Below, piece by piece: positions 9,565 through 18,053 of a stretch of 64,000 nt of DNA. How positions within the stretch are numbered: position 1 is the first letter of the stretch; every line of letters begins with the position of its first letter. The notes below the pieces were generated by a model. It had not been told where the DNA came from. It made no database searches and saw only the letters and a list, made by a program, of their open reading frames with translations. A program made the translations under genes and the position numbers. This stretch comes from CAMDPA01 sp965223035 (GTDB taxonomy: Bacteria > Pseudomonadota > Alphaproteobacteria > Rhizobiales > Hyphomicrobiaceae): NCBI GenBank assembly GCA_965223035.1, contig OZ244980.1, positions 5,766,001 through 5,830,000 on the forward strand, in the 5' to 3' direction.

Positions 9565-10518
9565 TCAGGCGATCGCGTGCTGTTCGGGATCGTCGAGGAA
9601 CGATTGCGGCAGCGATGGCCCCCACTGGTTGGACAAACCTTCGTCCGCCGAAACGAGGCTTGCCTTGTGCGTATTGTTGACCATGTCACTGTCCGTCCAG
9701 TGCTCATGGATCCGCCCCCAAGGATCCCGCCAATAATCGAAGATCTGACTGCCTAGATAGTGACGACCAATGCCCCAGGCGTGCTTGAAGTTGGTCTTTG
9801 ACTTCATGTAGTCGTGCCCCATTTGCACATCATCAAAGTCGAAGACTTCGAAGGACAAATGGTTGAAGCCGGGCTTGTCGCCGGCCACGCACAGGAAAGT
9901 GTGGTGATCGACGAAGCTATCTCCCGCGTCGATCTTGTTGAATATCGCCAGCGTGTTGTTGACGTCGCCGGCATACACCGTGTCGACCGTCATCAGCCCG
10001 AGGTGGCGCTGATACCAAGCATTGGAGCCGTGAACGTCGGGCGTCTTGATGACGGCGTGCGCTGAACGTTTGACGTGGCTCGGGCACAATTCCAAGCGCT
10101 GCAGATCGCCCGTCCGGTTAAAGCGTTCAAATCCGGTGTTGTAGGTCACGCGGCGAACCGGCAGCGGTTCGAGCTGCTGCATGCCATGGACCACCTCGAC
10201 TTGAAATCCATTGGGATCGGTCAAGATCACACGCTTCATGCCGCCCGGCTCGTCAAGCTGATGGATGGCGGAGGCGCCATCGACGCGGGCGACCAAGTCC
10301 AGATCCTCCTCGGTTCTGGCATGAAAAGCCACGCCGATGAAACTCGGATCTCCCAACTCCGTCACATGGATGGTGTGATCGGGGTCGGTTCCGCGCATGA
10401 ACAGCGCCTTGCTGGTGCGGTCGGCACGTACCATGCCAAAACTGACGAGGAACTCCTCCATCAGATCGAGGTCCGGTGCCGCCAAGCGACCATAGGCAAT
10501 ATCCTTGACCTTAATCAC
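9565..10518 (-). CDS. Extradiol-type dioxygenase of the VOC superfamily
   Basis: 317 residues, two tandem vicinal-oxygen-chelate domains as in type I extradiol dioxygenases. The C-terminal module keeps the Fe(II) ligands expected of the family: His in SAHAVIKTPDV, His in FNHLSFEVFDFDDV and Glu in GRIHEHWTDSD. The family cleaves catechols next to the hydroxyls (meta cleavage). The start is GTG at 10518, preceded by GGGAGAGAAGCA; a TTG-initiated extension to 10536 would cover this ribosome site. It is 106 bp downstream of an FAH-family gene on the same strand, the usual pair for meta-cleavage followed by hydrolysis. The substrate is unknown. Confidence 0.88.
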   Translation of the reverse strand: MIKVKDIAYGRLAAPDLDLMEEFLVSFGMVRADRTSKALFMRGTDPDHTIHVTELGDPSFIGVAFHARTEEDLDLVARVDGASAIHQLDEPGGMKRVILTDPNGFQVEVVHGMQQLEPLPVRRVTYNTGFERFNRTGDLQRLELCPSHVKRSAHAVIKTPDVHGSNAWYQRHLGLMTVDTVYAGDVNNTLAIFNKIDAGDSFVDHHTFLCVAGDKPGFNHLSFEVFDFDDVQMGHDYMKSKTNFKHAWGIGRHYLGSQIFDYWRDPWGRIHEHWTDSDMVNNTHKASLVSADEGLSNQWGPSLPQSFLDDPEQHAIA

Positions 10519-10624
10519 TGCTTCTCTCCCTACCAATTGGGCCGGTTCCCGGTATCGATTGGCACTTAGTTTCAGACGTCAACGGTGTGTCGTCCTCAGC
10601 CTTACCCTTCGATGGGGGTTGCAA

Positions 10625-11542
10625 TCAATCCTCATCGACAATCGGGTTTGTCAGGACGCCGATCCCCTCGATCTCGACCTCGCACGTGTCACCCGCCTTC
10701 ATATAGCGCGGCGGCTTGTGGCCCAGCCCGACGCCGGCGGGCGTTCCGGTGACGATAACGTCGCCGGCTTCCAGCGTCATGCCCTCGCTCATCGCCGTAA
10801 TCAGAGTGGCGACGTCGAACACCAGATCGTTGGTATTGGCGCACTGCACGGTCTCGCCATTGAGCCGCGTCTCCAGCTTGAGGTTGGCGGCCCCCGCCGG
10901 AAGCTCGTCGGCGGTCACGATCGACGGTCCGAAGGCACCGGTCGCATCGAAGTTCTTACCCATCGTCCACTGCGGTGCCTTGAACTGATACTCGCGGATC
11001 GAGCCCTCATTAAAGATCGCGTAGCCGAACACGTGATCGAGCGCGCTCTGCTTGGGAATATGCCGCCCGCCCTTGCCGATCACCACGACCAGCTCACCTT
11101 CATAGTCGAGCGTATCGGATGCGCGTGGGCGCACCATCGCGGCGCGATGGCCGATCAAGGAGGTGGCGACCCTCAAGAAGAAGGTCGGATAATCCGGCAC
11201 CTTCATATCGGCTTCCTTGGCATGGTCGCGGTAATTGAGCCCGACACACATGATCTTCGTGGGCCGCGACAACGGCGGCAGGTAGCTGATCTCGGCCGGA
11301 TTGAACGCCTTGCCATCCGCGAGCGTCGCACCGACCCGCTGACTGGCCGCCTGACTGGCCGCCTGACTGGCCGCCTGACTGGCCGCCTGACTGGCCGCCT
11401 GACCGGCCTGGCCACCGCCGGCCAAAACGCTTTCGAGCGGACCCGGATAGCCGGCTTCTCCGGCAAGATGCCCACGGATCTCGCCACCGCGCTCGATGCC
11501 CAGTCCGATGTTGTCGCCAACTTTAAACGATACAAATCGCAT
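10625..11542 (-). CDS. Fumarylacetoacetate hydrolase (FAH) family protein with an in-frame repeat
   Basis: 305 residues. The FAH fold covers about residues 85-300, with IMCVGLNYRDHAKEADM, the acidic metal site DTLDYEGELVVVIGK, and VTGTPAGVG. Members hydrolyse or isomerise C-C ring-cleavage products such as 2-hydroxyhepta-2,4-diene-1,7-dioate. AGGCG/GGAGG precedes the ATG at 11542. Unusually, the short N-terminal domain runs into QAASQAASQ..., five identical 12-bp units encoding four residues each (about residues 47-68), before RVGATLADGK. The insert lies in the linker between the N-terminal domain and the catalytic domain, so the enzyme is probably still active. It is followed by the VOC dioxygenase gene. 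Confidence 0.9.
   Translation of the reverse strand: MRFVSFKVGDNIGLGIERGGEIRGHLAGEAGYPGPLESVLAGGGQAGQAASQAASQAASQAASQAASQRVGATLADGKAFNPAEISYLPPLSRPTKIMCVGLNYRDHAKEADMKVPDYPTFFLRVATSLIGHRAAMVRPRASDTLDYEGELVVVIGKGGRHIPKQSALDHVFGYAIFNEGSIREYQFKAPQWTMGKNFDATGAFGPSIVTADELPAGAANLKLETRLNGETVQCANTNDLVFDVATLITAMSEGMTLEAGDVIVTGTPAGVGLGHKPPRYMKAGDTCEVEIEGIGVLTNPIVDED
11341..11400. repeat. 12-bp tandem repeat inside the FAH-family gene
   Basis: Unit GACTGGCCGCCT (plus strand) repeated five times without mismatch, then a degenerate GACCGGCCTGGC. The unit is a multiple of three, so copy-number change would alter the protein by four residues (AASQ) without breaking the frame. Confidence 0.97.
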
Positions 11543-11820
11543 TGCGGCAAACGCCTCCGTCGTGATCCGTGCGCCGAAGCCTTAATCCGGTGATAGCGCA
11601 CCCCACCGCGCGCCGGCATCGCCCCCTAAAATGACCGGGCCGATGCTCCAGGACAACGAGATTTTTGGTCGGGCCGTCAGCCATCCGAGCTCACAGCACC
11701 CGGTGTCCTGAACCAAGAGTTGGTCTACTTTTCTCAGCTGGCGCCGTACCAACTGTTGGTTCAGGAGGACAACGAACCGCCGCGGTTGGTCGGGACCCCG
11801 GCCGTTGAAAGAGTGGAGCC
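11543..11820. other. Gene-free stretch with an inverted repeat
   Basis: No gene supported. An imperfect inverted repeat spans about 11704-11775: TGTCCTGAACCAAGAGTTGG on the left and CCAACTGTTGGTTCAGGAGG then ACA on the right. It may be part of the IS-like remnant that follows or a terminator-like structure. Confidence 0.45.
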
Positions 11821-12120
11821 GTGGCGCATGAGATCAAGACCTGCCCGCGGTACTCAGCCGAGGTCGGTGAGCCGGCCGTGCGCATGATTTTCGATCCCGC
11901 TGGGGTCCCCGAGGCAGTGGTCGGCCATTGTGTCGATGTGGGCAAGACCGGCTGCGCAGCGCAGACGCTGCACACCGGGGCCCGTCAGGCCGGACGCGAC
12001 CAAGGCCGCACGCCCGGCCCACGACGGATGGACGTGACGCCTAACACGCCTCAATCGAAGCCGCGGCCGCCCACGCCGCCAGCCTGCAGGAGCTGACCAT
12101 CGCAGCCTGACTCAAGTGAA
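11821..12120 (+). mobile_element. Degenerate IS3-family transposase remnant (OrfA-like)
   Basis: The frame from GTG 11821 reads PRYSAEVGEPAVRMIFDP, then GKTGCAAQTLHTGARQAGRD, resembling the helix-turn-helix start of IS3-type OrfA (RRYSxEFRERAVRMV...GxxxETLRxWVRQAERD) with several substitutions and no intact continuation. About 90 bp further, AAGTGAAACAGCCTCCGG resembles the terminal sequence seen at ends of IS3 relatives. No intact transposase or clear target duplication is visible, so this is a fossil. The assignment is from pattern memory. Confidence 0.45.
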
Positions 12121-12159
12121 ACAGCCTCCGGTGTTTTCGCGGCGGTTCGATGTCTATTC

Positions 12160-12260
12160 CGCCTGAGGTGGATGAGCCCCGCCGGTCCGTCCGCCACCCG
12201 GCCGCCCGATGGCACGATGTTAGGGGTGGCCCGGCGGGCGGCGGTTTGGTCCCAGCTCAC
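12160..12260. repeat. Family-B palindromic repeat
   Basis: GC-rich palindrome containing CCGCCACCCGGCCGCCC and GGGGTGGCCCGGCGGGCGG around a loop ATGGCACGATGTTA. It is a diverged member of the same family as the copies at about 41965 and 45710. Confidence 0.6.
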
Positions 12261-12267
12261 CGTGAAA

Positions 12268-12335
12268 CGCTAGAGCAACCTGCCTTAAATCGGAATCGGC
12301 TTTGCGGTTCCGATTTAAGGCGCGATGATCTAGCG
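12268..12335. repeat. Family-A repeat, short hybrid form
   Basis: Left end of hairpin 1 (TAGAGCAACCTGCC) is joined directly to the hairpin-2 stem (TTAAATCGGAATCGG/CGGTTCCGATTTAAGGCGC) and ends GATGATCTAGCG. The element is bounded by CGCTAGA and TCTAGCG, an inverted pair. It looks like an internal deletion of the full-length form. Confidence 0.85.
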
Positions 12336-12453
12336 TGCTGCCTCAACCGGCACACCGCAGGCGTTGTTGCCTGCGCTCGTTCCCCGCATGAGTTACCCAA
12401 ATGGGCAGCGCCAAGCCGCCGATTGGCCAGGTTTTTGAGGGAAGACGATAGGC

Positions 12454-12529
12454 TGGCGCCCCGTACGGGACTCGAACCCGTGTTACCAACGTGAGAGGCT
12501 GGCGTCCTAGGCCACTAGACGAACGGGGC
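12454..12529 (-). tRNA. tRNA-Glu (anticodon CTC)
   Basis: 76 nt including an encoded CCA end. Acceptor stem GCCCCGT/ACGGGGC, D-arm TCGTCTAGTGGCCTAGGACG, anticodon stem CCAGC/GTTGG with loop CTCTCAC (anticodon CTC), T-arm ACGGGTTCGAGTCCCGT. The sequence matches bacterial tRNA-Glu. A family-A short repeat lies about 120 bp downstream. Confidence 0.97.
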
Positions 12530-12696
12530 GGACAGGCCTTCGTTTATATGGGAGCGGCGCTGGGCCGGCAAGGTTTGATTGGCCTGCCACCGCGCAGCCG
12601 TTGCCCGAAGCGCCATCGGGCGCACGCGCCATCGACCGCCGGTATTGGGATGATCCGAACCAGCGGCGCGGCCGGGCGGCGCCAACCAGCGAGCCG

Positions 12697-13743
12697 CTAT
12701 GGCAGCGCCCTGACCAGCCGCGCCAGCGGGTTGCGCTGCAATCGACCGGCCACCAGCCGGCGATAAGGCTGACGCGGCGCCACCAAGGGGACGAAGCCGA
12801 GACCGTGCAGGCGGGCTTCCGCCCGACTACGCAACTCGACATCGCGCAGGTACTCCACCACGAGCACAGGCCGTCCCGCCCGGCGCGCGGCGGCGAGATA
12901 GGAGACCGAGCTGTCGATCTGCGCTTTCGTGTTCGCCTGTCCGCGTTGGGACAACCCGTAGAGCAGATCCTCCTTCGCGACTGCGTCGATGGCGGCGATA
13001 TAGTCGGTGTGGCGCAGCAGCTCCTCGCCATTCTGCGCGATAATCAGGAAACCCGGCCGACGCGTCTTGGCATAGGCCGAGATGCGCTTGACGAAAGCCA
13101 CCATGTCGCGCTCGGCGCTCGCGCGCTGGTCCCGCCAGTAGGCGAAAGCGTCGACCCGATCCAAGTACACCCCATCGAAACCGGCGTCGATGATCTGATC
13201 CAGATAGGCCTTGAGCCAACGCAGGTGAAACTCCGACAGCCGCTGCAGCAGCGACGGGTCGGGATCGAAAATCAGCCGCTGCCAGCTGGGCAGCCAATAG
13301 CGCACGCGGTAGTTGGAGCCCCACGCCTCGTTCTCTGGACCAAGCCAGGTTGGCGGCAGCACCGACCAGAGCGCGGACCAGTACGGACGGTCGGCTTCCG
13401 CCTCGCCGATCGAAAGGTAGGCCAACACGATGCGCGGCGGCTGCCGGACCCGCGCCTTGAACGCGGCGACCGCGGCGTGATGGGTTGCGCCGTCGGCGGA
13501 GTAGTCGACGACCAGCAGATCCACCGATGACGGAATTGTCGTCGGCGTGGCCCGCTGCAGCCTGAAGCCCCAGCGCTGAACATCGGCGACGGCAAGCCCG
13601 GCACGCGGCGCCATGTTCGATCGCGGCAGCGGATAAAAAGCGAGCAGCACAACGGACGGTGCCGCCAGCATAAGGGCGACAAACATCGTCCTGTTACGGC
13701 GCTTCGCCTGGTAACGTGGCGACAACTTGGATCTTGGCGACAT
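12697..13743 (-). CDS. GH114-like (endo-alpha-1,4-polygalactosaminidase-related) exported protein
   Basis: 348 residues. An N-terminal membrane/signal segment (FVALMLAAPSVVLLAFYPL, about 21-39) is followed by a TIM-barrel typical of the TM1410/GH114 group: WGFRLQ, DLLVVDYSADG, RIVLAYLSIGEAE, YWLPSWQRLIFDP, FDGVYLDRVDAF and FLIIAQNGEELL. The DGVYLDRVD acidic motif is a conserved feature of this group. The probable role is hydrolysis or handling of a surface polysaccharide outside the inner membrane; the substrate is unknown. The ATG at 13743 lacks a strong ribosome site; the internal ATG at 13686 would start right at the hydrophobic segment. Confidence 0.75.
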   Translation of the reverse strand: MSPRSKLSPRYQAKRRNRTMFVALMLAAPSVVLLAFYPLPRSNMAPRAGLAVADVQRWGFRLQRATPTTIPSSVDLLVVDYSADGATHHAAVAAFKARVRQPPRIVLAYLSIGEAEADRPYWSALWSVLPPTWLGPENEAWGSNYRVRYWLPSWQRLIFDPDPSLLQRLSEFHLRWLKAYLDQIIDAGFDGVYLDRVDAFAYWRDQRASAERDMVAFVKRISAYAKTRRPGFLIIAQNGEELLRHTDYIAAIDAVAKEDLLYGLSQRGQANTKAQIDSSVSYLAAARRAGRPVLVVEYLRDVELRSRAEARLHGLGFVPLVAPRQPYRRLVAGRLQRNPLARLVRALP

Positions 13744-13754
13744 CGTCGTTCAAC

Positions 13755-13868
13755 GATTTACTATGGCGTTTCTGCGTTAGATGCAACCATCCCGCTCGCC
13801 ACCTGGCCCTCCCCTTGCACGTTTGGGAGGGTGGCCGGGCGGGGAGCGGGCCGGCAAGGCAGCTTCGC
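13755..13868. repeat. Family-B palindromic repeat
   Basis: CAACCATCCCGCTCGCCACC ... GGAGGGTGGCCGGGCGGGGAGCG, preceded by TATGGCGTTTCTGCGTTAG, a lead-in also found before the copy near 32515. Located upstream of the XdhC-family gene. Confidence 0.7.
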
Positions 13869-13940
13869 CTCAGGCGGACGTGCTCTAGCGCGGGCGTGGC
13901 CAGCACACTTCCTAACCAGGATACAGATCTGGGGAAACAC

Positions 13941-14978
13941 ATGACTGATCAAAGCGTTAAGGATACGCCTTCCGGCGCCCACGACATCTTGGGCTCGGCC
14001 AAGGCCTGGCTCGAGCGCGATGGCAAGGTGGCCCTGGCGACCGTTGTCGACACCTGGGGTTCGGCGCCGGTGCCGACCGGCGGGCAAATGGCGATCGCGG
14101 TGGATGGCAGCTTCGAAGGCTCGGTATCCGGCGGGTGCATCGAAGGCGAGGTGATCACCGAGGCTGAAGAAATCTTGGACAGCGGTCAGGTCGCCACCTT
14201 GGAATTCGGCGTGGCCGATGAGACCGCTTGGAACGTCGGGCTGCCGTGCGGTGGTACCATCAGGGTGTTCGTCGAGCGGCTGGAGGCGGCCGCCGGCGGG
14301 CTTGAGTTGGTGGACAAGGCGATAGCCGCGCGGGCCGACCGCAAAGGTCTGGTGGTCCGCAAGCAGCTGGCAGACGGCAGCCGACAGATTTTCGAGCGCT
14401 CGGACAGCAACATCCCCAATGACATCGCCGCCCGCTTCTGGACCGGAAAGAGCGGACTTCAGACCACGCCGGAGGGCGACGTGTTCATCCAGGCGCTGGT
14501 TCCGCCGGCACGGATCGTCGCCATCGGCGCCACTCACATCACCCAATTGCTGTGTCAGTATGCTCAGATCGCCGGCTACGAGATCATTGTTATTGATCCG
14601 AGAACCGCGTTTGCGAGCGCCGAACGGTTCCCAGGCGTGCGGGTGATGGCGGAGTGGCCGCAGGACGCGATCCCTCAGTTGGGCCTCGACCCCTACACCG
14701 CGGTTGCCGTGCTGGCTCACGTCAGCCACATCGATGACGAGGCGCTCAAGCTCGCGCTGCGCTCGGAGTGCCTCTACGTCGGTGCCCTCGGCTCCGCCCG
14801 CAATCATGCCAAGCGTCGCGAGCGCCTGACGGAGGCCGGCTACAGCGACGCCGAGCTGGCGCGGATCAAGGCACCGATCGGGCTGTCGATCAACGCGCAG
14901 ACGCCGGCTGAAATCGCGCTGTCGGTGATGGGTGAAATCGTGCAGGCGGTCCGCGGTCCGCAAAAGGCCGCGTTATAG
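13941..14978 (+). CDS. XdhC/CoxI family protein
   Basis: 345 residues. N-terminal XdhC_CoxI domain (LATVVDTWGSAPVPTGGQMA, VSGGCIEGEV, WNVGLPCGGTI) and C-terminal Rossmann-like XdhC_C domain (ARIVAIGATHITQLL, VIDPRTAFASAERFPG, VGALGSARNHAKRRERL). XdhC-type proteins bind molybdenum cofactor and help load and sulfurate it into xanthine dehydrogenase-family enzymes. No molybdoenzyme gene is in the window, so its client is elsewhere. The ATG at 13941 has GGGGAAA upstream; the open frame extends further but crosses the family-B repeat and is not coding-like there. Confidence 0.9.
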   Translation: MTDQSVKDTPSGAHDILGSAKAWLERDGKVALATVVDTWGSAPVPTGGQMAIAVDGSFEGSVSGGCIEGEVITEAEEILDSGQVATLEFGVADETAWNVGLPCGGTIRVFVERLEAAAGGLELVDKAIAARADRKGLVVRKQLADGSRQIFERSDSNIPNDIAARFWTGKSGLQTTPEGDVFIQALVPPARIVAIGATHITQLLCQYAQIAGYEIIVIDPRTAFASAERFPGVRVMAEWPQDAIPQLGLDPYTAVAVLAHVSHIDDEALKLALRSECLYVGALGSARNHAKRRERLTEAGYSDAELARIKAPIGLSINAQTPAEIALSVMGEIVQAVRGPQKAAL

Positions 14979-15193
14979 GCACCGTGGCCGCAAGGCGTGG
15001 CCGAGACATCCGACCGGAAGGTTGCTCAATCGGCCGGCCCCGGCGCCAAGCAAGGGACGGAAAAAGTTATGCCCGCTGCGTGCGGTCGCTCGATTGACAT
15101 CGCATCGCCGCTTCAGTCTACTGTCGGTCTCGGCGTGACGCTGGCCGAAATCAGCCATCGTTACAGCCGGACTTTGGCTCACGCGAGACTTCA

Positions 15194-16414
15194 ATGGAGG
15201 CGCCGGTGGCACAAGGTATAGCGCCGCAGTCCAGGCATCCGTCATCGAGCATCGATCCGTTCTCGCCTGACTATATCCTCAATCCCTATCCGTTCCACGA
15301 GACGCTGCGCGAGGCCGGCCCCATGGTCTGGATGGAGAAGTGGAGTGTGTGGATGGCGCCTCGTTACGCCGAAGCGCACGCCATTGTCGCTGACCCGGCT
15401 ACGTTCTGCTCGAGCGGAGGCGTAGGGCTGGCCAACTTTCATAAGGAAAAACCCTGGCGACCGCCCAGCCTTTTGTTGGAGGCCGATCCGCCCGACCATA
15501 CGCGGCGCCGTGCCATTGTCGGGCGCATATTGTCGGCCCCCAATTTGCGTCATTTGCGCGCCGGGTTCGAGGTCGAGGCCAATAAATTGATCGACGAGCT
15601 GCTGGAACGTGGCGAGGTCGACGCGGTGCGCGATGTCGCCGAGCGCTACATTCTCAAAGTGTTCCCCGATGCCGTCGGCTTGGTCGATGAGGGGCGGCAG
15701 AATTTGCTGCTCTACGGGACCATGGTGTTCAACGCGTTCGGGCCGCTCAACGATATCTTCCAGCAATCGGTGAAAAACGTCGAGCCGGTGTCGGCGTGGA
15801 TCATGGAGCAATGTCGACGGGAAAACCTGCGACCGGGCGGACTCGGCGATCAGGTTTATCAGGCGGTCCCGGGCGGACAGATCACCGAGGATGAAGCGTT
15901 GATCTTGGTCCGCTCATTTCTCTCCGCCGGCGTCGATACCACGGTCGATGCCGTCGGCAACGCGTTGTGGTCGTTGGCCATGCATCCGGCTGAATGGTCC
16001 AAGCTGAAGGAGAACCCCGGCTTGGCGAAAAAAGCGTTCGAGGAGGTGCTGCGCTACGAGTCACCGTTCCAAACCTTCTTCCGGACCACCACCCGCGAGG
16101 TGGAGATCGCCGGCGTCACGGTCGGAGCCGACGAGAAGGTGATGCTCTCCGCCGGTTCAGCCAATCGCGATCCGCGCCAATGGAACCAGCCCGAGGCGTT
16201 CGATGTCGATCGCGATACGCGCAACCACGTCGGCTTCGGGTACGGCATCCACGCCTGTATCGGACAAATGGTGGCGCGGCTGGAAAACGAGGTGCTTTTG
16301 ACCGAACTGGCCAAACGCAAGGTTGACTTTGAAGTGATTGGCGAGGGCGCGCGTAAGGTGCACAACACGCTGCGGGGATTCACGCGGTTGCCAATGCGAT
16401 TCACAGCAGCATAG
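15194..16414 (+). CDS. Cytochrome P450 (CYP199-like aromatic-acid monooxygenase candidate)
   Basis: 406 residues, soluble bacterial class I P450. I-helix oxygen-binding SAGVDTTVDA, K-helix EEVLRYESP, and haem-thiolate loop FGYGIHACIGQ with Cys355 as iron ligand. The sequence style (SxIDPFSPDYILNPYPFHETLREAG, EADPPDHTRRRAIV) resembles CYP199 enzymes, which oxidise para-substituted benzoates; this assignment is inference. The following ferredoxin gene supplies a plausible electron donor, and an SDR and an amidohydrolase follow in the same direction, suggesting one catabolic operon. Confidence 0.93.
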   Translation: MEAPVAQGIAPQSRHPSSSIDPFSPDYILNPYPFHETLREAGPMVWMEKWSVWMAPRYAEAHAIVADPATFCSSGGVGLANFHKEKPWRPPSLLLEADPPDHTRRRAIVGRILSAPNLRHLRAGFEVEANKLIDELLERGEVDAVRDVAERYILKVFPDAVGLVDEGRQNLLLYGTMVFNAFGPLNDIFQQSVKNVEPVSAWIMEQCRRENLRPGGLGDQVYQAVPGGQITEDEALILVRSFLSAGVDTTVDAVGNALWSLAMHPAEWSKLKENPGLAKKAFEEVLRYESPFQTFFRTTTREVEIAGVTVGADEKVMLSAGSANRDPRQWNQPEAFDVDRDTRNHVGFGYGIHACIGQMVARLENEVLLTELAKRKVDFEVIGEGARKVHNTLRGFTRLPMRFTAA

Positions 16415-16530
16415 CCGTTGACATCGCCATGACCGGCCCCGGTTGACCACCGGCTGCGCGTGCTTCAGCTGCCGGCCACCAGACCTCGCCGCCACGCATC
16501 GCCAGACCCACAAAGTCGACGCAAGCCAAG

Positions 16531-16556
16531 CCGGTTCCAATCTAAAGCACGATGAT
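16531..16556. repeat. Family-A repeat fragment
   Basis: CCGGTTCCAATCTAAAGCACGATGAT matches the right arm and tail of hairpin 2 in other copies (CGGTTCC...TTTAAGGCGCGATGAT, diverged); written here as short pieces of 20 or fewer: CCGGTTCCAATCTAAAG then CACGATGAT. It lies between the P450 and ferredoxin genes. Confidence 0.55.
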
Positions 16557-16596
16557 TTTGGCGACGACCGCGTCAAGCCGCACAAACCTGAGGGAA

Positions 16597-16923
16597 ATGA
16601 TGGGAAAGGTGACCTACGTGGCCGCGGACGGTGCGGCAAAATCATACGACATAGCCGACGGCAAGTCGGTGATGCAGGGCGCCATGGACAATGGCCTGGA
16701 CGGGATCGTCGCGGAGTGCGGCGGCTCAATGATGTGCGCCACGTGCCACGTGTATGTCAGGGAACCTTGGCTCTCAAAACTTCCGGCTCCCGACGAGACC
16801 GAAGACGCCATGCTGACGATGACGGCAAGCGCGCGCAAAGCCAACAGCCGCTTGAGTTGTCAGATCAAGATGAGCACTGAGTTTGACGGCATCATCGTCG
16901 ATTTGCCGGAAACGCAACTGTGA
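16597..16923 (+). CDS. [2Fe-2S] ferredoxin (adrenodoxin type)
   Basis: 108 residues from ATG 16597 (an adjacent ATG at 16600 is equally possible; GAGGGA precedes both). The cluster cysteines are in AECGGSMMCATCHVYV (CX5CX2C) and LSCQ, the vertebrate/plant-type spacing of P450-partner ferredoxins. It would carry electrons from a reductase to the upstream P450. No ferredoxin reductase gene is in this cluster. About 180 bp separate it from the P450 gene. Confidence 0.94.
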   Translation: MMGKVTYVAADGAAKSYDIADGKSVMQGAMDNGLDGIVAECGGSMMCATCHVYVREPWLSKLPAPDETEDAMLTMTASARKANSRLSCQIKMSTEFDGIIVDLPETQL

Positions 16924-16994
16924 TCCAAGCGAACGGCGCTTGACCGCAGCTAGCGGATCCGGTCATCCGCCACGCAACAGGGAGGACACCACCC

Positions 16995-17756
16995 ATGGCA
17001 GGACGGCTCGATGGCAGGGTTGCGTTGGTGACGGGGGCGGCGCAAGGCATCGGCGCGGCCTACGCCCAGGCGATGGCGCGCGAAGGCGCCACCGTTGTGA
17101 TCTCAGACGTGATCGACACCAGCGCGATCGTCGACACGCTCAAAGGGCAGGGGCTCAAGGCGAGCGGCGTCCACTGTGACGTGACCGACCCGGCCTCGGT
17201 CAAGGCCATGGTGGATGGCGCCATAGCAGCGCACGGACGGATCGATATCCTCGTCAACAACGCTGCGTTGTTCGGCAAGCTGGCCTTGAAGTCATTTCTT
17301 GAGATCGATTCGGGGGAGTTCGACAAGGTGCTGGCGGTCAACGTGCGCGGATCGTTCGAGTGCGCAAAAGCCGTCGCGCCTCAGATGATGAAGCAGAAGT
17401 ACGGCAAAATCATCAACGTTGCCTCGGGCACGGTGTTTAAGGGAACGCCGATGCTGATGCACTACGTCACCTCCAAGGGCGCGGTGGTTGCGCTGACCCG
17501 CTGCCTGTCGCGGGAATTGGGTGACAGCGGCGTGCGCGTCAACGCGATCGCACCGGGGTTGGTGGTGAGCGAGGCGGTGGTCGCCAATCCCGCCTGGAAG
17601 GACGAGCTGATCGCGGCAAATTCGGCCACGCGCTGTATCAAGCGGGAAGCTGAGCCGGACGATATGGTCGGCACCATGATCTACCTGTGCTCGGCCGAAA
17701 GTGATTTCATGACCGGGCAAACGCTGGTGGTCGATGGTGGCTCGGTCATGCATTGA
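16995..17756 (+). CDS. SDR family NAD(P)-dependent oxidoreductase
   Basis: 253 residues. Cofactor motif TGAAQGIG at 13-20, ILVNNAA, serine in NVASGTVFKG and catalytic YVTSK, then NAIAPGLVVSEAV. The family interconverts alcohols and ketones/aldehydes. GGGAGGAC lies just upstream of the ATG. It is 71 bp after the ferredoxin gene and likely oxidises the product of the P450 step. It is clearly paralogous to the SDR at 41124 (same GTFxxGxPxxxHYxxSKGAVxALTRC stretch). Confidence 0.94.
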   Translation: MAGRLDGRVALVTGAAQGIGAAYAQAMAREGATVVISDVIDTSAIVDTLKGQGLKASGVHCDVTDPASVKAMVDGAIAAHGRIDILVNNAALFGKLALKSFLEIDSGEFDKVLAVNVRGSFECAKAVAPQMMKQKYGKIINVASGTVFKGTPMLMHYVTSKGAVVALTRCLSRELGDSGVRVNAIAPGLVVSEAVVANPAWKDELIAANSATRCIKREAEPDDMVGTMIYLCSAESDFMTGQTLVVDGGSVMH

Positions 17757-18053
17757 GGTCAGACCGCGCCCAAGTTGTAGACCGCTCTTAATGATCGGCT
17801 CTGGGTATATAGTTGATCATCGCGCACGGCGGACCTGCTTTACGCGCCAATTCAAGCCCTACCGTTCCGATGCGGCGCTCAGGTCCGGCGCACGTCGCGC
17901 CTGGGGATACCGGCTCAGCGGTCGCACCGCCCCGCGGCCGGCCGGCAACGCCACCGGATGACGTCGCCAACCGATGGTGCAGTGGGAGAGCACCGCCCTC
18001 GGGCGCAGAGCAAAGCCCAAGGCGGGGCGACAACTCCGATGGGACAAGGCGCC

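Noticed and set aside
10505..11593. 362-residue plus-strand frame
   Set aside because: Antisense to the FAH-family gene; the repeated TGRLTGRL peptide is only the 12-bp array read backwards.
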